Assembly (NCBI RefSeq): GCF_027943255.1
Contig: NC_072895.1
Coordinates: 40,150,001-40,214,000, forward strand
DNA from: Anastrepha obliqua
Taxonomy: Eukaryota; Arthropoda; Insecta; Diptera; Tephritidae
Direction: 5' to 3'
DNA: 64,000 nt
Positions 1 to 11,407 of this stretch are shown piece by piece. The translations under genes and the position numbers were made by a program. The notes below the pieces were generated by a model. The model saw only the letters and a list, made by a program, of their open reading frames with translations. It was not told the origin of the DNA and did no database searches. Numbering within the stretch: the stretch's first letter is position 1; each line of letters begins with the position of its first letter.

Positions 1-189
1 GTTACAATGGAGTAATAACAATTTTTTATAATTGCTGATATGATTACTCAATTATGCAAATGCATGAATGTTAGTGTGTTATTAATTATTTACAAATGCT
101 AGATTAAACTCAGACGTATTGATGGTATTTAAATAAATGTCTGCATCTTTTGTTGGTACAATGAATTCAATGCCGAGAAATCCCTTCAC

Positions 190-820
190 TATGCATCGAG
201 AGAGTGGATGAATTCAAATACATAGGCATAATCATCAACAGCAATGCTGATACATCTGTGGTCCTAAGTGATCGAATATACTATGCGAACAAAGCATTCT
301 ACCTACATATGAAACTCTTTAAATCGCGACTGTTAACAAGAGTGCAGAAACTTTGTATATAAATATAACTTGCTAATTAGACCAAGCCTCGCCTACGGTT
401 GCGAGGTATGGACCCTTAAGACGTAACACAAATATTAAATTTGGAAAGCAGTACTCAGATGGGCCACGACGGGCATGGCAGATGGCGTGTATCGAATAAG
501 TTATAACGAAAAGCTGGATATACTTATAGAAAGAGAAAATGCAGTCAGATATATAAAAAGTCAACGAATAAGATGCAGGGTCATATTGGCATAATGCCAA
601 AAAAGGAGCTTTAGGCAAAGCGTATACAGAACACCGGTGGGAAAAAGAAGCAGAGGAAGACCGCCGAAAAGGTGGCTGGATTCTGTCGTAAATTATCTAA
701 GGGCAATGAGCGTTGCTAATTGGAAGGAGCTGACTAATGATAAAGTTTAATGAAGGAATGGAGCTGCGGAAGCTATGGTCTGTCAAAGACTGTGAGTCTA
801 ATAATTATGATGATGATGTC
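190..820 (+). pseudogene. Non-LTR retrotransposon 3' fragment (RT C-terminal region)
   Basis: Decayed C-terminal part of a LINE reverse transcriptase. From about 208 one frame reads DEFKYIGIIINSNAD, the usual F-x-Y-L-G segment, then a block resembling RINLANRCYFGLRKLL. After a stop near 352 the next frame gives PSLAYGCEVWTLKT (the family's LIRPVLLYGSETWTL motif), and later GKRSRGRPPKRWLDSV followed by a W-rich C-terminus ending near 750. Stops and frameshifts are frequent, so it is not functional. A short ATG-repeat tail at about 808-820 resembles the tail of the fragment at 54.8 kb, which fits a microsatellite-type LINE 3' end. Only the last third of the ORF is present, as expected of 5'-truncated insertions. 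Confidence 0.75.
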
Positions 821-1293
821 TTTTTGGTTCTCATTTTGCTAGTATGAATTAAAACATAAAAATGTTTTTTATTGAGGGTGGTGGGGTGGACATTTAAGTA
901 TATTATAACATAATGTGGATGAAATTGCGCCAAAATATAAACGAAAATTAATACCTTTTTTTGCTCCAAATGTATCTGCCTTTCATAGAAATCTATGTGC
1001 GACGATAGTGAGATTACAGGGACAGAGTCGAAAATGACTGGGCGAGAAAAAGACAAGAGTTCGGTATAGCAATTATGAAAAAGAAGAGCTGTGGATTATT
1101 AGACCACCTGTCCCCAGTGCCCACAGTGAGCCAGCCATTGACAATATGCTTATTTGACAATTTGTATCAGTTAGTGGTTTGCTTCCATTAACCTATAGGA
1201 AACAACTGGGGTAAAAGTACCTAAGAATAACATAGGATATTTCAATTAAAATTTTGCAAAATAATATAAAAAATACGTTTGTAATAAAACTCA
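821..1293. other. No recognisable gene
   Basis: AT-rich sequence between two LINE fragments. The open frames on the minus strand have no recognisable motif and I treat them as chance. Confidence 0.5.
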
Positions 1294-1908
1294 CTAGCTT
1301 ACGAGGACAAAACGAAGTACCTCCTGACAAACAAACAGTCGACGCACTCGCATATCGGCACCCACGCCACTGTTGGCAGTTATGATTCCGAGGCTGTAAG
1401 AGACTTCGTTTATTTAGCAACCAGCACTAACACCGATAACAATGTCAACCCTGAAACCCAACAAAGAATCTATCCTGCCAACAAGTGCTTCTTTGGACTA
1501 AGTAGGCAATTGAGTAGTAAAGTCCTCTCTCGACGAACAAAACTAACACTTCACAAGGCCCTCATCATGCCCGTCCTAATGTATGCCGCAGAAGCTTGAA
1601 CAATGACAATATCCGATGAGGCGTAATTTGAAGTGTTCGAGAGAAAGAATCTGTGGAAGATTTTTGGACCTTTGCAAGCTAGCGATGGCGAGTATCGTAG
1701 GCGATGTAACAATGGGCTGTATGAGCTTTACGACGGCACATACATAGTGTAGCGAATAAAGATCCAGTAGCTTCGTTGACCTGGTCATGTCATGCGAATG
1801 AATACAAACGCACTGGCTCTGGAAGTATTCGATGCGGTATCAGCTGGTGGTGGTAGAGGAAAAGGAAGGTATCCTCTGCGTTGGGAAAATCGGTTTTTTT
1901 TATTTACA
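1294..1908 (+). pseudogene. Non-LTR retrotransposon RT C-terminal fragment
   Basis: One long, stop-interrupted frame from 1294 reads LAYEDKTKYLLTNKQ, then VRDFVYLATSTNTDNNV (the F-x-Y-L-G region), LSRRTKLTLHKALIMPVL (thumb region), a degenerate LMYAAEA-TMT motif, VFERKNLWKIFGPLQ, and finally PGHVMRMN with a basic GRGKGR stretch. These are the ordered C-terminal landmarks of a LINE reverse transcriptase. In-frame stops occur at the Trp positions of the AWTMT and WLGHV motifs. It differs in sequence from the copy at 190-820, so it comes from another lineage or a much older insertion. Confidence 0.78.
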
Positions 1909-2985
1909 GTAATCTTTTTTTCATCTTCAATCGTTTGTTTTTTGCTATTGCTTCAAAAAACTTTGTTCAAATAAAATACTTGATTCGAAAAAGAATCCTG
2001 CTTCTAAAAAATAACCTTTCTACATCTATGTTTATGTTAATTGTGACATTGCTGCTTTTTTCCTATAGTACAATACATCACTAATTTTTCACATGTTTCC
2101 GTTAATTTCTAAAAATACATGTTCCATGTTTATTTCATTTTAAAATTTGGCTTTTGGTTTGATAAAATGTCCTCCCTTTTCCTGCGTTCCATCCATAACT
2201 ATCCAATCTCGTCTGAAATTTGGGTTAATCAATTAAATTCATCGGCTTCCAAACGGTCTTTAATGTTTTTATTGGTCATATGAGTGACTATTTCATATAA
2301 CTCCTTGAGTTATTGTCAAACTCAATGTCAAGTCAGTTTGTCTTATTGACTTCAACATTACGCGTTGTACTCAGTATTCCGATATTTTTTGCTAAAAGAA
2401 AAAATTAATCATAATGTACATGATAAGTGTGTTTTTGTATTAAATTGTTTACCAAACAGATATTTCCGCAAACGTATTTCAATTGAAGTGGCTGAGGACC
2501 TTCTGCATACCTCATGACGCCCAAGAAGTGTTTCAAGCCATCTTAGTTCAAATTATGCGTTAAAATTCTGTGAACTCAGAATTTTTGCTGAACGTAGTAG
2601 TATAAACCTATAAGTGACGTATTCGTGACAAATATTCCTCTTTGAAACGGTGCTGAACTGGTTTTCATTGAAATATTGGAGTCATTTCGTAAATTTATCG
2701 ACTTGACTTGACTCGTCGAATTCAAAACATATGTATATAACATTTTCTCTTGGGAGGCAGTGCAGTGAAAAGCCTTTGTTTAAGAGGTGCCTATATGCCC
2801 TAGAATCAGCCGCATTTAGGGTGATAGCAGAGCTTATGTTTTCATTTTCCCAGTGAATATTCTTTGAGCTCTTAATTTCCATATTTGATATCGAGTAAAG
2901 ATCAACCTTAATTTGTTTTCTACAATAGTTTTCTTAAATCATGGATCTCTTTAGAATTTCATTGTTGTCTTGACGTCTATAAAAA
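1909..2985. other. No recognisable gene
   Basis: AT-rich. A 66-residue minus-strand frame at 2682-2882 contains AYRHLLNKGFSLHCL, which faintly recalls the PRE_C2HC region of jockey-type ORF1 proteins, but this is too weak to annotate. Nothing else is recognised. Confidence 0.4.
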
Positions 2986-3341
2986 AAAGAAAGTGTGTGG
3001 TAGTTCACGGAACCCGCACGATTGAAGTGAAACTTCTTTTATCAACAAATCAATAATTTAACTATTATTTCAATATAATGCATGCAGAAGTCATGGAAAG
3101 CATGGAATGGAATTTTATTAAACAGAATTATTTATTTATTTTAATATAAAAAGAAATTAATTTATTGTACTCAATTACATTTGGTTCTCGGCATTGTCAT
3201 TATCATTATTGGATTCGTTTTCCAAAAATGAAACAAGGGCTTTATGGTAACTGAAATACGTAAAAAATGATCTACATTCTAATCTATCAAGGTATCGATG
3301 AAATACTGCATCAATGGTAGTTCCGCATCTTGTTGTTGGTA

Positions 3342-3482
3342 CTACAAATTATCACTTATCGTACAACCGGAGGATTCACTGTCACGGTGTTCAACAGTAG
3401 CTCTTAATTTTTTACGCTCCAAATACTCACGTTGCCGTTCAGCACCTGTTTTCGGTTTCCGTTTTTGTTGATTTGATGCCAT
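3342..3482 (-). pseudogene. 46-residue basic ORF in TIR element (truncated by TAG)
   Basis: The minus-strand ATG at 3482-3480 opens a 46-codon frame. Its first 28 residues contain QQKRKPKTGAERQREYLERK, a Lys/Arg-rich stretch of the R-x-Y-x-x-R-K-K type. The frame stops at TAG (3344-3342) but continues in phase with YQQQDAELPLMQYFID, so the stop may interrupt a longer protein. Short N-terminal segments like this occur in insect transposon proteins and superficially resemble the basic region of bZIP factors; no leucine zipper follows. No function is assigned. It lies inside the TIR element and probably derives from its autonomous parent. Confidence 0.4.
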
Positions 3483-3689
3483 ATTTAACAGAAATCAATC
3501 AACAAAACAAAATATGTTTGTAAGATTTGCTCAAAACTACACACACACTCTATGACGCGTCTCGCGTTACTAATATAATATTGTGTTTGGGATAACTGTC
3601 AACTGTTTCCACCGAAATGCGTTCGCAAAGTGTATGGTCTTTGGTATGGTAAACAGATTTATGATACATTATTTTGCGGCGACAGCACA

Positions 3690-3765
3690 GCGCGATAGCC
3701 CAGAGGCTAGCAATGTGGGCTTCCGATCCGAAATCCTTGGTTCGAATCACAAGAAAATTTTTTTT
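3690..3765 (+). repeat. tRNA-derived SINE head (second type) with T-rich tract
   Basis: Contains a plausible A box (TAGCCCAGAGG, 3697-3707) and a good B box (GGTTCGAATCA, 3739-3749) at tRNA-like spacing. A run of about 18 T starts near 3758 and could act as a pol III terminator. The acceptor stem and anticodon arm do not fold convincingly, so I read this as a SINE head and not a tRNA gene. Its head differs from the other SINEs in this window and it runs head-to-head with the minus-strand copy ending at 3989. Confidence 0.55.
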
Positions 3766-3811
3766 TTTTTTTTTTATACTTTTATTTCATTTTGTTTTAT
3801 GATATGTTTAT

Positions 3812-3989
3812 GAGCAGATTTTTTTCATGGCAGAAATACACTCGGAGGTTTGCCATTGCCTGCCGAGGGGCGACCGCTATTAGAAAAATGTTTTCATTAA
3901 TTTTGTTTTCACCGAGATTCGAACCAACGACCTCTCTGTGAATTCCGAATGGCGATCACGCACCAACCCACTCGGCTACGGCGGCCGTC
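3812..3989 (-). repeat. tRNA-derived SINE copy, 5' two-thirds
   Basis: On the minus strand this reads GGCCGCCGTAGCCGAGTGGG (A-box region), then GGTTCGAATCTCGG (B box), then the body with GCCCCTCGGCAGGCAATGGC and ending near CTGCCATGAAAAA. It matches the copy at 15547 closely over the head and body. The 3' part, with the GGAGGAGGAGCTCGGCC segment, is missing. Confidence 0.8.
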
Positions 3990-4062
3990 AATCAAATGTC
4001 ATATTTACAAATTACATTCGATAAGAATGCAATAATAAACGACCGCATTACATTCACGACGA

Positions 4063-4236
4063 CACGCCACGCCAGTCTTTTAACAGATGGCGCTGGCATA
4101 GCGTGAGTTTTACGTAGTTTAGCGTAGTTTTACTCCTCACAGCGTTTCATCCACGCCACGCTTTTAACAGATGGCGCTGGCGTAGCGTCACATGTAGATG
4201 AAACGCTATGGTTTTACTCCTCACAGCGTTTCATCC
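4063..4236. repeat. Imperfect tandem duplication (about 85-90 bp x 2)
   Basis: Two adjacent units, about 4063-4152 and 4153-4236. Both contain CTTTTAACAGATGGCGCTGG and end with TTTTACTCCTCACAGCG followed by TTTCATCC. The second unit carries an extra GATGAAACGCTATGG that can pair with the CAGCGTTTCATCC at its end. It lies immediately inside the right arm of the TIR element, as subterminal repeats often do. Confidence 0.75.
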
Positions 4237-4290
4237 TTCGAGACAAAAGAAGTTTCACTTCAAAAAAAATAATTGGCATGCACACTCATT

Positions 4291-4533
4291 TAGGTGTATG
4301 ATAGAGCTCCTCCTCCTGTTTGTGGTGTGCGTCTTGATGTGATTAATACAATGGAAGGACCTATAGTTTTAAGCTGGCTCCGAATGGTAAATGGTTTTTT
4401 ATGAGGGGCTTTTTCATGGCAGAAATATACACGGAGGTTTGCCATTGACTGTCGATGAGCGATCACCATTAGAAAACACTTTTTATATTATTTGGCTGTT
4501 TCATGCACGGAGATTTGAACCTACACACTCCCG
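4291..4533 (-). repeat. tRNA-derived SINE copy, 5' end missing
   Basis: Same family as 15547, minus strand. The 3' segment (GAGCTCCTCCTCC complement) is at about 4305-4317, the body (ATGGCAGAAATA...CGGAGGTTTGCCATTG on the plus strand) at about 4425-4450, and a degenerate B box (GGAGATTTGAACC on the plus strand) near 4519-4531. The A-box end is lost or diverged. It abuts the right end of the TIR element. Confidence 0.78.
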
Positions 4534-5997
4534 GGAGCGCCGTTTATAATACTTAATGTTATTTACGAAACAAGTTTATTGAAATGAACCTTCCTTATGC
4601 GGGAAATGAATTGTGTTCTTGATCAGAGAAAAAGTGTTTCACCATTAAACCCACATCGCAAGGAAAATATTTGTTTATCGTCGTCAGAAACCTGAACAAA
4701 GTCGCAACTTGGATCTTGAGTCCTAAAGAGGAGGTGGTTTAGCATAAATCTTCTCTTACAAATATTTAAAAACTCTAAATATTTTAATGCACCATGCTGG
4801 GATCGGCCAATACTAAGTTTTCAACACTATAAATATGTGGCAATATAAAGCTTTATCCAACTCTGCTTAATTTTGTATTACAGATACTTCTTACATATTT
4901 TCAGCTTTTGAGTTCGCTTGCGGGAGAAATGGCGTTGGTGCTCCGTCTGGACTCAAACGTATTCGTTTCATGCCTGAAGCAGAAAAGTCATTTAGACTGA
5001 GGTGATTCCCACAAATGTGAGCTGTGGACGGCAATGCAGACACGACACACAATATCCGACTGTTTTTTTTTTTTTTTTGCAAATTCGTCGCGTGACACAC
5101 AAAGCATCACATCAGCACACTTAGTGCTTCTGCACAAAGAATACGAATTTCGCGGAACTTCTTTTTTAAGATTATTTTTTATGTTGCTTAAAATAATTAT
5201 TTTCAAAACTTCCACAATTGAAAAGTAATTTTGTTCGGGTTAAAACTAATAACACTTAATGCAAAATTTCAACCAATACATTCAAACGAATTGTCAAATA
5301 AGCGAGTTTACATATTTTTTCGGCTTTTTGTCTCACTGTATACACTGTGCACCTGCCGTTTTGTCACTAAACGTAAACGTAAACGTAAATTTTCTTTATA
5401 GTGTATTGAAGTTTGCCTAATTTGGCCCCAAATTGATCTAAAGTATTTGAAAAAATTCGTATAAAACCACAATTATCACTAATATTGTCTTTAAGGGTCT
5501 ATAATAAAATTGCATAGCGCTTATGCCTGCGGATCATCTTAAACCAATATTTCATTTTGAACTTTATTTTAAAAAATCTGAAAAATATTAAACTTGTTGG
5601 GTCGATGGAGGGCTAAAATGCTCCATAAAGATTTTCCTCGCAAAATTTTAGTAGTCTTTCACTTCTTTGATGAAAACAGTGGACAATAAGAGATAAAAAC
5701 GACTCACGAGTTGATGAAATTGTTTTGAAATGCAGATGGTTACTTATTTACCTATTTTAACCATAGACCACTGTTTTACTCTGTCATGATCGGGATTTGG
5801 TTTACGGACTCTTGCGCGGAGAAGGTTGAGACATCTTGCCAATTGGAGCGAGAAGAAATGTACATGCACTCAATCCAACCCAACTCTATCCTAAGCTTAA
5901 TAAGAGAGGGCACAAAGACCATGAGGACGAGCGCAAACCTCATTAATACACCTAATCTAATCTACTCTGTCACGTATCATTCGCCTCACAGACTATA
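4534..5997. other. No recognisable gene; short hexamer repeat
   Basis: No recognisable coding sequence. A short tandem repeat of ACGTAA lies at about 5369-5389. The stretch ending in CACCTAATCTAATCTACTC near 5950-5975 resembles the (TAACC)n-type tails of R1-like LINEs, but no coding remnant supports a LINE call here. Confidence 0.4.
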
Positions 5998-6233
5998 GGT
6001 AGTTCAATAAGTTTTGCGGTTCGATAAGAAAAACACAATTTTATGGTTTTAAATACACTTAAATACACTCAATAATTCCGTCCCTGAAGAGAGAATGTGG
6101 AAAGGCTGCAAAATGGGCTTCCACCGCTGTTATTACCTGATCATTTGATGAAAGTGCTTTCCACGAATTCATTTGTTTAGATCTGGAAACAGATGCAGTC
6201 CGCTAGGGACTGCTCCAACAATTCGAACTTTAA

Positions 6234-7414
6234 GGGTAGAAGCCTCAAAATCGCTCATTTTTTAAACATATTTTTAAAGGTGATGAAATAATTATATTAT
6301 TTTGAAGCTTAAACACAACTTTATTTAACCTTTCAAAAGTACCAAAAAAATTTTTTTTTCATATTTTTTCTTCCAAAACGGCAGCTCAGGATCATTTCTT
6401 GTCGGCAGCCTACGGCGCGAGGTCCCAAACTGCTCTATTTATTATTCTTAATCTATCGATCTGAAACAAAAAAATGAAATTGGTTGTTTTATTTATAGCA
6501 TATTGAAGGATGAACCTATAAAATAAAAAAACAAGTATAAAATTAAATAAAATAAAATAGTAAAAAAAAAAAACAAATAAAATCTTAAAACTCACACAAC
6601 TCTTTTAATTTTAATTCAATCAACAGTCAAATATAGTTCATTCGACACAAAATTAAATTTACTATAACAGTGGTGTACTAAAAAATCCGTAATATCGGAT
6701 AATATCGTAAAAATTATGTCAAAGTTGAAAAAATAGAGAAAAAATAAAAAAATTCCAAATACTTCCGTCTACAGTCTCGTCAGTTGTCATTTCAGAAAAA
6801 TTGTCAACACACTGTCAAAAAGGCTTGTTTTTGTTCTTTTGAACTAAAAAAACAAATTCGAAATCGGATGGTAATTGGCGAAGTTAGGAGTGATTCTTCA
6901 CATCAACCTACTGAAAATCGGTTTTATGGCCATAAAACGAGATTTTGGAGGTGTATTGGAAATTTCTCCTATACCATTTTGTTTAGTTTTACTATACCTA
7001 CAAGTTGTACTAGGTCTCCATAAAAGTATAAAATCACTGTCGCACAGTGTAAGCTTTTGAAAAAAATCAGAATTTAGGGCTATTTTATTGAAATTTTTAA
7101 CCCCCAAAAAGTAATTTATCAACGCGAAATATCTGAAATTTTAGATTTATCCTTCCGATAATAATGTACAGAAAGCCCTCGCCCTCACCAAACTTCAAAC
7201 AAATGGGTCGATAACTTTTTGGGTTACAACACGAGCAGTTTTTAAAAAAGTCGTTTCGAGATAATTGAGTTTCAAGTTTGAGGTACAGGAGAGCGCGGAC
7301 CGCTCTCTACCTAGTTAGTGGGCTGTAGAAGCTATAATATTGAGAATTTCGACATGAAAATTTCACAGTATATTCTTAAGATGATCGAAAAAATCAATTT
7401 TTTTAGGCTTCTAC
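6234..7414. mobile_element. TTAA-flanked TIR element inserted in mariner
   Basis: The left end is TTAA (6230-6233) followed by GGGTAGAAGCCTCAAAATCG. The right end, read inward on the minus strand from about 7413, is GTAGAAGCCTAAAAAAATTG, giving an imperfect TIR. The right TTAA is not preserved (sequence reads CTACATGCC). On the minus strand the subterminal block includes GATTTTTTCGATC, then TTAAGAATATACTGTGAAA and AAATTTT motifs that recur at the same relative place in the TTAA element at 46964. It interrupts the mariner transposase just after its second catalytic Asp (HQDN). No coding capacity was found, so it is non-autonomous. Confidence 0.65.
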
Positions 7415-8155
7415 ATGCCAAAATACTCTTGTGTATATTGTCCTGATGAAAAATAATTTTTTTCTTTTGCAAACTGGGTATTTTTCACGAATTTTTTTCT
7501 TCAGCTGGTCTAAAAGGTTATAATAATATTCAGAATTTATTGTTTCACCAGTTTGCTAGTAATCGACAAAGAAAATTCCTTTCGTATCCCGAAAAACTAA
7601 TGCTAACCCCTTCTTTGCTGATTTTTGGACACGAACTCGTTTCGGGCTCAGACCACTCTTTAGCCTCTTGTTTTGATTTACGATCATGGTGATAGACCCA
7701 AGTGTCATCCATAATGATTAATCGATGCACGAAATTTACTTTATCCTTTCAAAAACTGGAAAACGATCTAACTGTTCCTGAAAAAGTTGCATTCGATTGT
7801 GGGTTTGTTCCATTGTAAGCGAATGCGGCACTCATTGTGCACACAACTTTCTGAAACCCAATATTTCAGTCAAAATATTGCTTACACTGCCCAATGAGAT
7901 GCCAAGGGCTTCTACTCAATCACTTTCAGTCACTCGACGATTTTCCAATACGATATCCTGTATTTTTTCTACGCATCCTGGTGTTGCCGCTGTTTTTGGA
8001 TCGTCTTCAAGGCTTGTACGACCACGTTTAAATTCAGCCATCTTTCTACTGTACTAATTGATAGCGACTTTCAACATTCGTTCATAAATTTCCTTTGCTT
8101 TTAAACCTTCCAAAAATAAAAATTTAATCAATATACGAACCTTGAAATTTTCTAT
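7415..8155 (-). pseudogene. Mariner transposase, N-terminal and middle part (broken)
   Basis: Minus-strand reading: start codon position occupied by ATA (8155-8153), then ENFKVRILIKFLFLEGLKAK (HTH region), MAEFKRGRTSLEDDPKTAAT, a linker with VTESD followed by a stop where Trp/Arg is usual, LGSVSNILTEILGFRKLCAQ, a stop, VPHSLTMEQ, IIMDDTWVYHHD (first catalytic Asp region, normally DETW), TKGIFFVDY, and IIFHQDNIHKSILA (second Asp). The insertion at 6234-7414 follows. The C-terminal block LHLFPDLNK...FAAFPHSLFRDGI continues at about 6233-6050 and has lost the PPYSPDLAPSD segment with the third Asp. Not functional. Confidence 0.82.
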
Positions 8156-8332
8156 GGTAATTAGAAAATACTGTGACACGTCGATACTAAATGGCTTGTA
8201 AACAAAGAATGAATTCACAGATTCACTTCATATTCGTTCACGTTAAAATGAAAAGTGTACCAACATAATAAAAAAAACTTAGGCTATTAGCAATGCAATC
8301 TCTTATCGAACCGCAAAACTTATTGAGCAATC

Positions 8333-10235
8333 TAGTATTTATATATTTCCTTTTTTTATTTCAAACAATGAATGTAAATTAAGCGACATTACATTATTTC
8401 TAATTAACTATTTATGAAAGTTCTGTTAGTGGAGTGGTGGGACGGGAATATATCGAATTGGCAAACCTTTAGGCGTGCGTAGCCTATTAGACGAATGTTT
8501 AGTGACCCAAGGTTAAAGAAAAGTTTGACAATATCCAGAATGGGAAAACTAATTTCATATTTAATTGTCACCTCCTACTTTCTCTTCATTCCACGAACTT
8601 TTTTAACCACCCTCATATCGGTCTTATGAATATCAAAAGTGCATAAATTTGGGTCAGAATAGAGAGATATATAAGACATAAGCTTACACAAGCAAATGAT
8701 TAATTAGTTCTTTCTACGCACATGGACGCCTATTTAAGCACTTTTGAACTAATCCGTTTGCTATTTACATATGAAACTCTCTGGTTCGTGTACTAATGCA
8801 GATACGGCGATTTACACGGTTATTGGCCTAGCCATAAGTCAACCAACATATAAACCTTTGATTTTTATATTATAAGTATAAATGTCTAAAATTTGGTCAA
8901 ATCCCGCTAACAGAGCTGATAGTTATAATTTTTTATGATTTTTGTTTTTATTTCAACTTTTATACAATAATTACTACTTTTTTGTGATGTGACAATTTGC
9001 GTGGATTTGCATATCAACAATCAGATTAACGTTATTCACCGGCTGACGCATGCACAAACATACATACATACATATATACAAATGTACACAATGCAACTGG
9101 AACCATTCGCTTGTAGCCAAGCCGTCTTCAACGATCATTTCTCCAAATGTCCATAATATACTCACTTATGTACACACATACACACACGGACAAGTATCAA
9201 ATTTATACAATGGGTGTATGTTAAATTTATAGCGAAAATTAAAAATGCACAACCTGATAGATTCGATAATTGCCAGCGATGAATCAATTTGTTTCGGGCC
9301 CCTTTGTATCCAATACTGGACTCATTCTGAGTTGAATAGAACAGCGGAGAGGGTGAGGTGCGTAGAATCAGCTCTGCTTCTTTCATAATATTTTTTTCAC
9401 AATATAATATTATATTTCTTCAATATTTACTTTACTTTTTTCCATTTCTTGCTGCTTTCTTTCCTTTTGTATTTATTTAATTTTCTTCTTTTTAGTTAGT
9501 TTTTTTCTTTTTTTCTTGTTGCCTCACTGCGAATATGCAAATTTACTTGTTGAATTGCTAATTGCGAGTCGATAGACAATTCGGGCTGCTTCTTTTTTCC
9601 ATATCCGAAAGCCCCAGTACTTGTCTGGAATCAGCGTCAGAGCGTTTACGCTGCTGCTGTTGTTAAATATCTGCCAGTTGTGTGAAGGCGACATCGTCAA
9701 GTTGACACTAGACATTGGCCACTCCGCAGAATGGTTGGGATGTAGAAGAGAAATGCTCGAGGGAAGGCATCGCAAAAATAAAAGAAAGCTACCACGCGTT
9801 TCCTAGTCCTAGTATTGTGGCTCGTGTGAAAGATGACCAGTAATGTGGAAAAAAACGACGTCGCGTGTGCTTGCTAAATGACTGATAAATAATGAAATTC
9901 TGGAAAAAAGTTAAAAAAGATAACGAAAAAAGTACTAACAAAAGTTCAAAAAAACCTCTTAGAAGCGGTTATAAAAAATTGAACTAATTAACATAATGAT
10001 TACAAGTTTAGCAAGTTGCCGCCTGGACAGCTATACGTGCATACACAGCTGCGGGCATTAAAATCTGTACACTTAAAAAATGTTGGTTTTTATTATTTTT
10101 CAACAGATTGTTTGAATATTAATGCAATATGCACTGGTGTTGTGGTATTCTGAGGATTTGAAAAAGCGTAAAAATCTCAAGAAGTTGAAATCTACTAAAA
10201 ATCAGTTGTATTTTGTTAAATGTATACGAACATTA
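8333..10235. other. No recognisable gene; CATA microsatellites
   Basis: AT-rich. Short CATA/TACA repeats occur at about 9058-9082 and 9165-9190. The open frames around 9524-9806 carry no recognisable domain. Confidence 0.45.
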
Positions 10236-10239
10236 AAGA

Positions 10240-11345
10240 ATTCGAACTATTTAAATAAACTCACTATGATACCTATATTAAGAACATTGCGTTGAACATT
10301 AAAACAAATCCCAAAATCTTTCGGAAATACATAAAATTTAGAAGGAGTAGTGCCAGTGTTCCCACCGGCATATTTTTCGATAATAGTCAAGCATGAAGCT
10401 CAAGTGAAGTAGCAAATTTATTTGCAGAGTATTTTAAATCTAATTTTGTTGATGAAAAACTTGTTCTTCCGTGCGACTTTTCTTCTGACATAGATTGTGT
10501 CTCGAACCTTGGAGCGCTTTGTCTGCCTCCCGAGGATATTGGTAATGCTTTACTTAAACTGAAATCTTCCTCTCAAACTGATGCTGATGGACTTTCAGCA
10601 GTTTTGATTAAAAAATTGTCCGTCCTTGTTCTATCTCCTGAAAGTCATATTGAACAAATCTTTATCGTCGGGAGTTTCATTGACTCATGGAAGCTCTCGC
10701 CATTCTTTAAGAGGGGCAATTAAATATACATTAGAAATTATAAGCCTATTTCAAAGTTACCTCTCAAAAATTTTGGAAGGCCTATTTTAAAACTATCGAC
10801 TATTTCCACAATTTTTGAGCACTCGGTCAATGCAAAAGTTTATTTTGCGTTTAAATCTTTAATTTGCCCGAGCCAGCATGGGGTTTGTTGCCAGCAAATT
10901 TACAGTATCTAATCTGGCTGTTTTTTGTGAATACTGCATTGACTCTTTCTCGGCTGGTTTCCAGGTCGACTTTTCGACCAAGTTTCTCATAGAATCTTAA
11001 TTAAATAGTTAGCTTGTTTTGGCTTTCCTTCAGCTTCTTCGAAACCATCTTACATTGTGTTTACTAAGTACAGTATCTGGACTTGTGTCATTCACGTGTG
11101 TTGGTGAGCTTAATGACCTTAGCGTTGTCTTTGATAACAAATTTTCTTTTAATAACCATATATACTTTACTTCAAAATCTTTTTCTTTGTTGGGCTTCAT
11201 GAGGCGGGATACCATTAAGTTCTCTTGTCTCTATACCCTTTAGTCACTCTATACGTCATTTGTTAGGTCTAATTTAGAATATGCGGTTTTTATTTGGAGG
11301 CAATGTGGTCAGCAAGCTATCAATAGAATCGAACTGTTTACGTAC
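10240..11345 (+). pseudogene. Jockey-type non-LTR retrotransposon RT relic
   Basis: Plus-strand frames recover the start of a jockey-clade reverse transcriptase: NIKTNPKIFRKYIKFRR, then EVANLFAEYFKSNFVDE (pre-RT segment), LPPEDIGNALLKLKSSSQTD and ADGLSAVLIKKLS (equivalent to GPDGIPSVFLKNC). Further on come SFIDSWKLSPFFKRGN and IRNYKPIS (the NYRPIS motif), then remnants of SLYTSFVRSNLEYAVFIW and INRIE. Many stops, frameshifts and a large deletion remove the palm. It ends about where the DD41D relic at 11.4 kb begins, so that element may have inserted in or beside it. Confidence 0.75.
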
Positions 11346-11407
11346 GTCGGTCTCTGAATTTTGTGGATATACATACATAAATTTTTTCAGTATTCATTGA
11401 CATTTCA

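Larger units (their letters stand above)
2991..4290. mobile_element. Composite TIR element of unassigned family with SINE pieces inside
   Basis: A 22-bp near-perfect inverted repeat marks the ends: TTGAAGTGAAACTTCTTTT... at 3022-3043, and its reverse complement at 4242-4263 (differences are single bases). Just outside both arms the sequence reads AGTGTG going inward (2992-2997 and the complement near 4281-4286), so the TIR is probably longer and imperfect. Inside are a 46-codon basic ORF (3342-3482, minus), a tRNA-like SINE head (3690), a SINE copy in the opposite orientation (to 3989) and a tandem duplication (4063-4236). No transposase core is visible, so this is a non-autonomous derivative whose SINEs inserted later. 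Superfamily unknown; target-site duplication not resolved. Confidence 0.6.
5998..8332 (-). mobile_element. Mariner (DD34D) with matched TIRs, split by an insertion
   Basis: A 25-bp perfect inverted repeat beginning TCAATAAGTTTTGCGGTTCG lies at 6004-6028 and, as its complement, at 8302-8326. TIR similarity extends out to flanking TA dinucleotides at 5996-5997 and 8333-8334, the expected mariner target duplication. The minus strand carries a degenerate mariner transposase in two blocks (about 8155-7415 and 6233-6050) separated by an insert of about 1.2 kb. Without the insert the element is about 1.15 kb, close to the usual 1.3 kb. The TIRs are better preserved than the coding sequence. Confidence 0.85.

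Noticed and set aside
2682..2882. Jockey ORF1 (PRE_C2HC-like) remnant
   Set aside because: Similarity limited to a few residues around AYRHLL; too weak to call.
3690..3760. Possible functional tRNA gene
   Set aside because: A and B boxes are present but the acceptor and anticodon stems do not form convincingly, and it lies inside a composite repeat.
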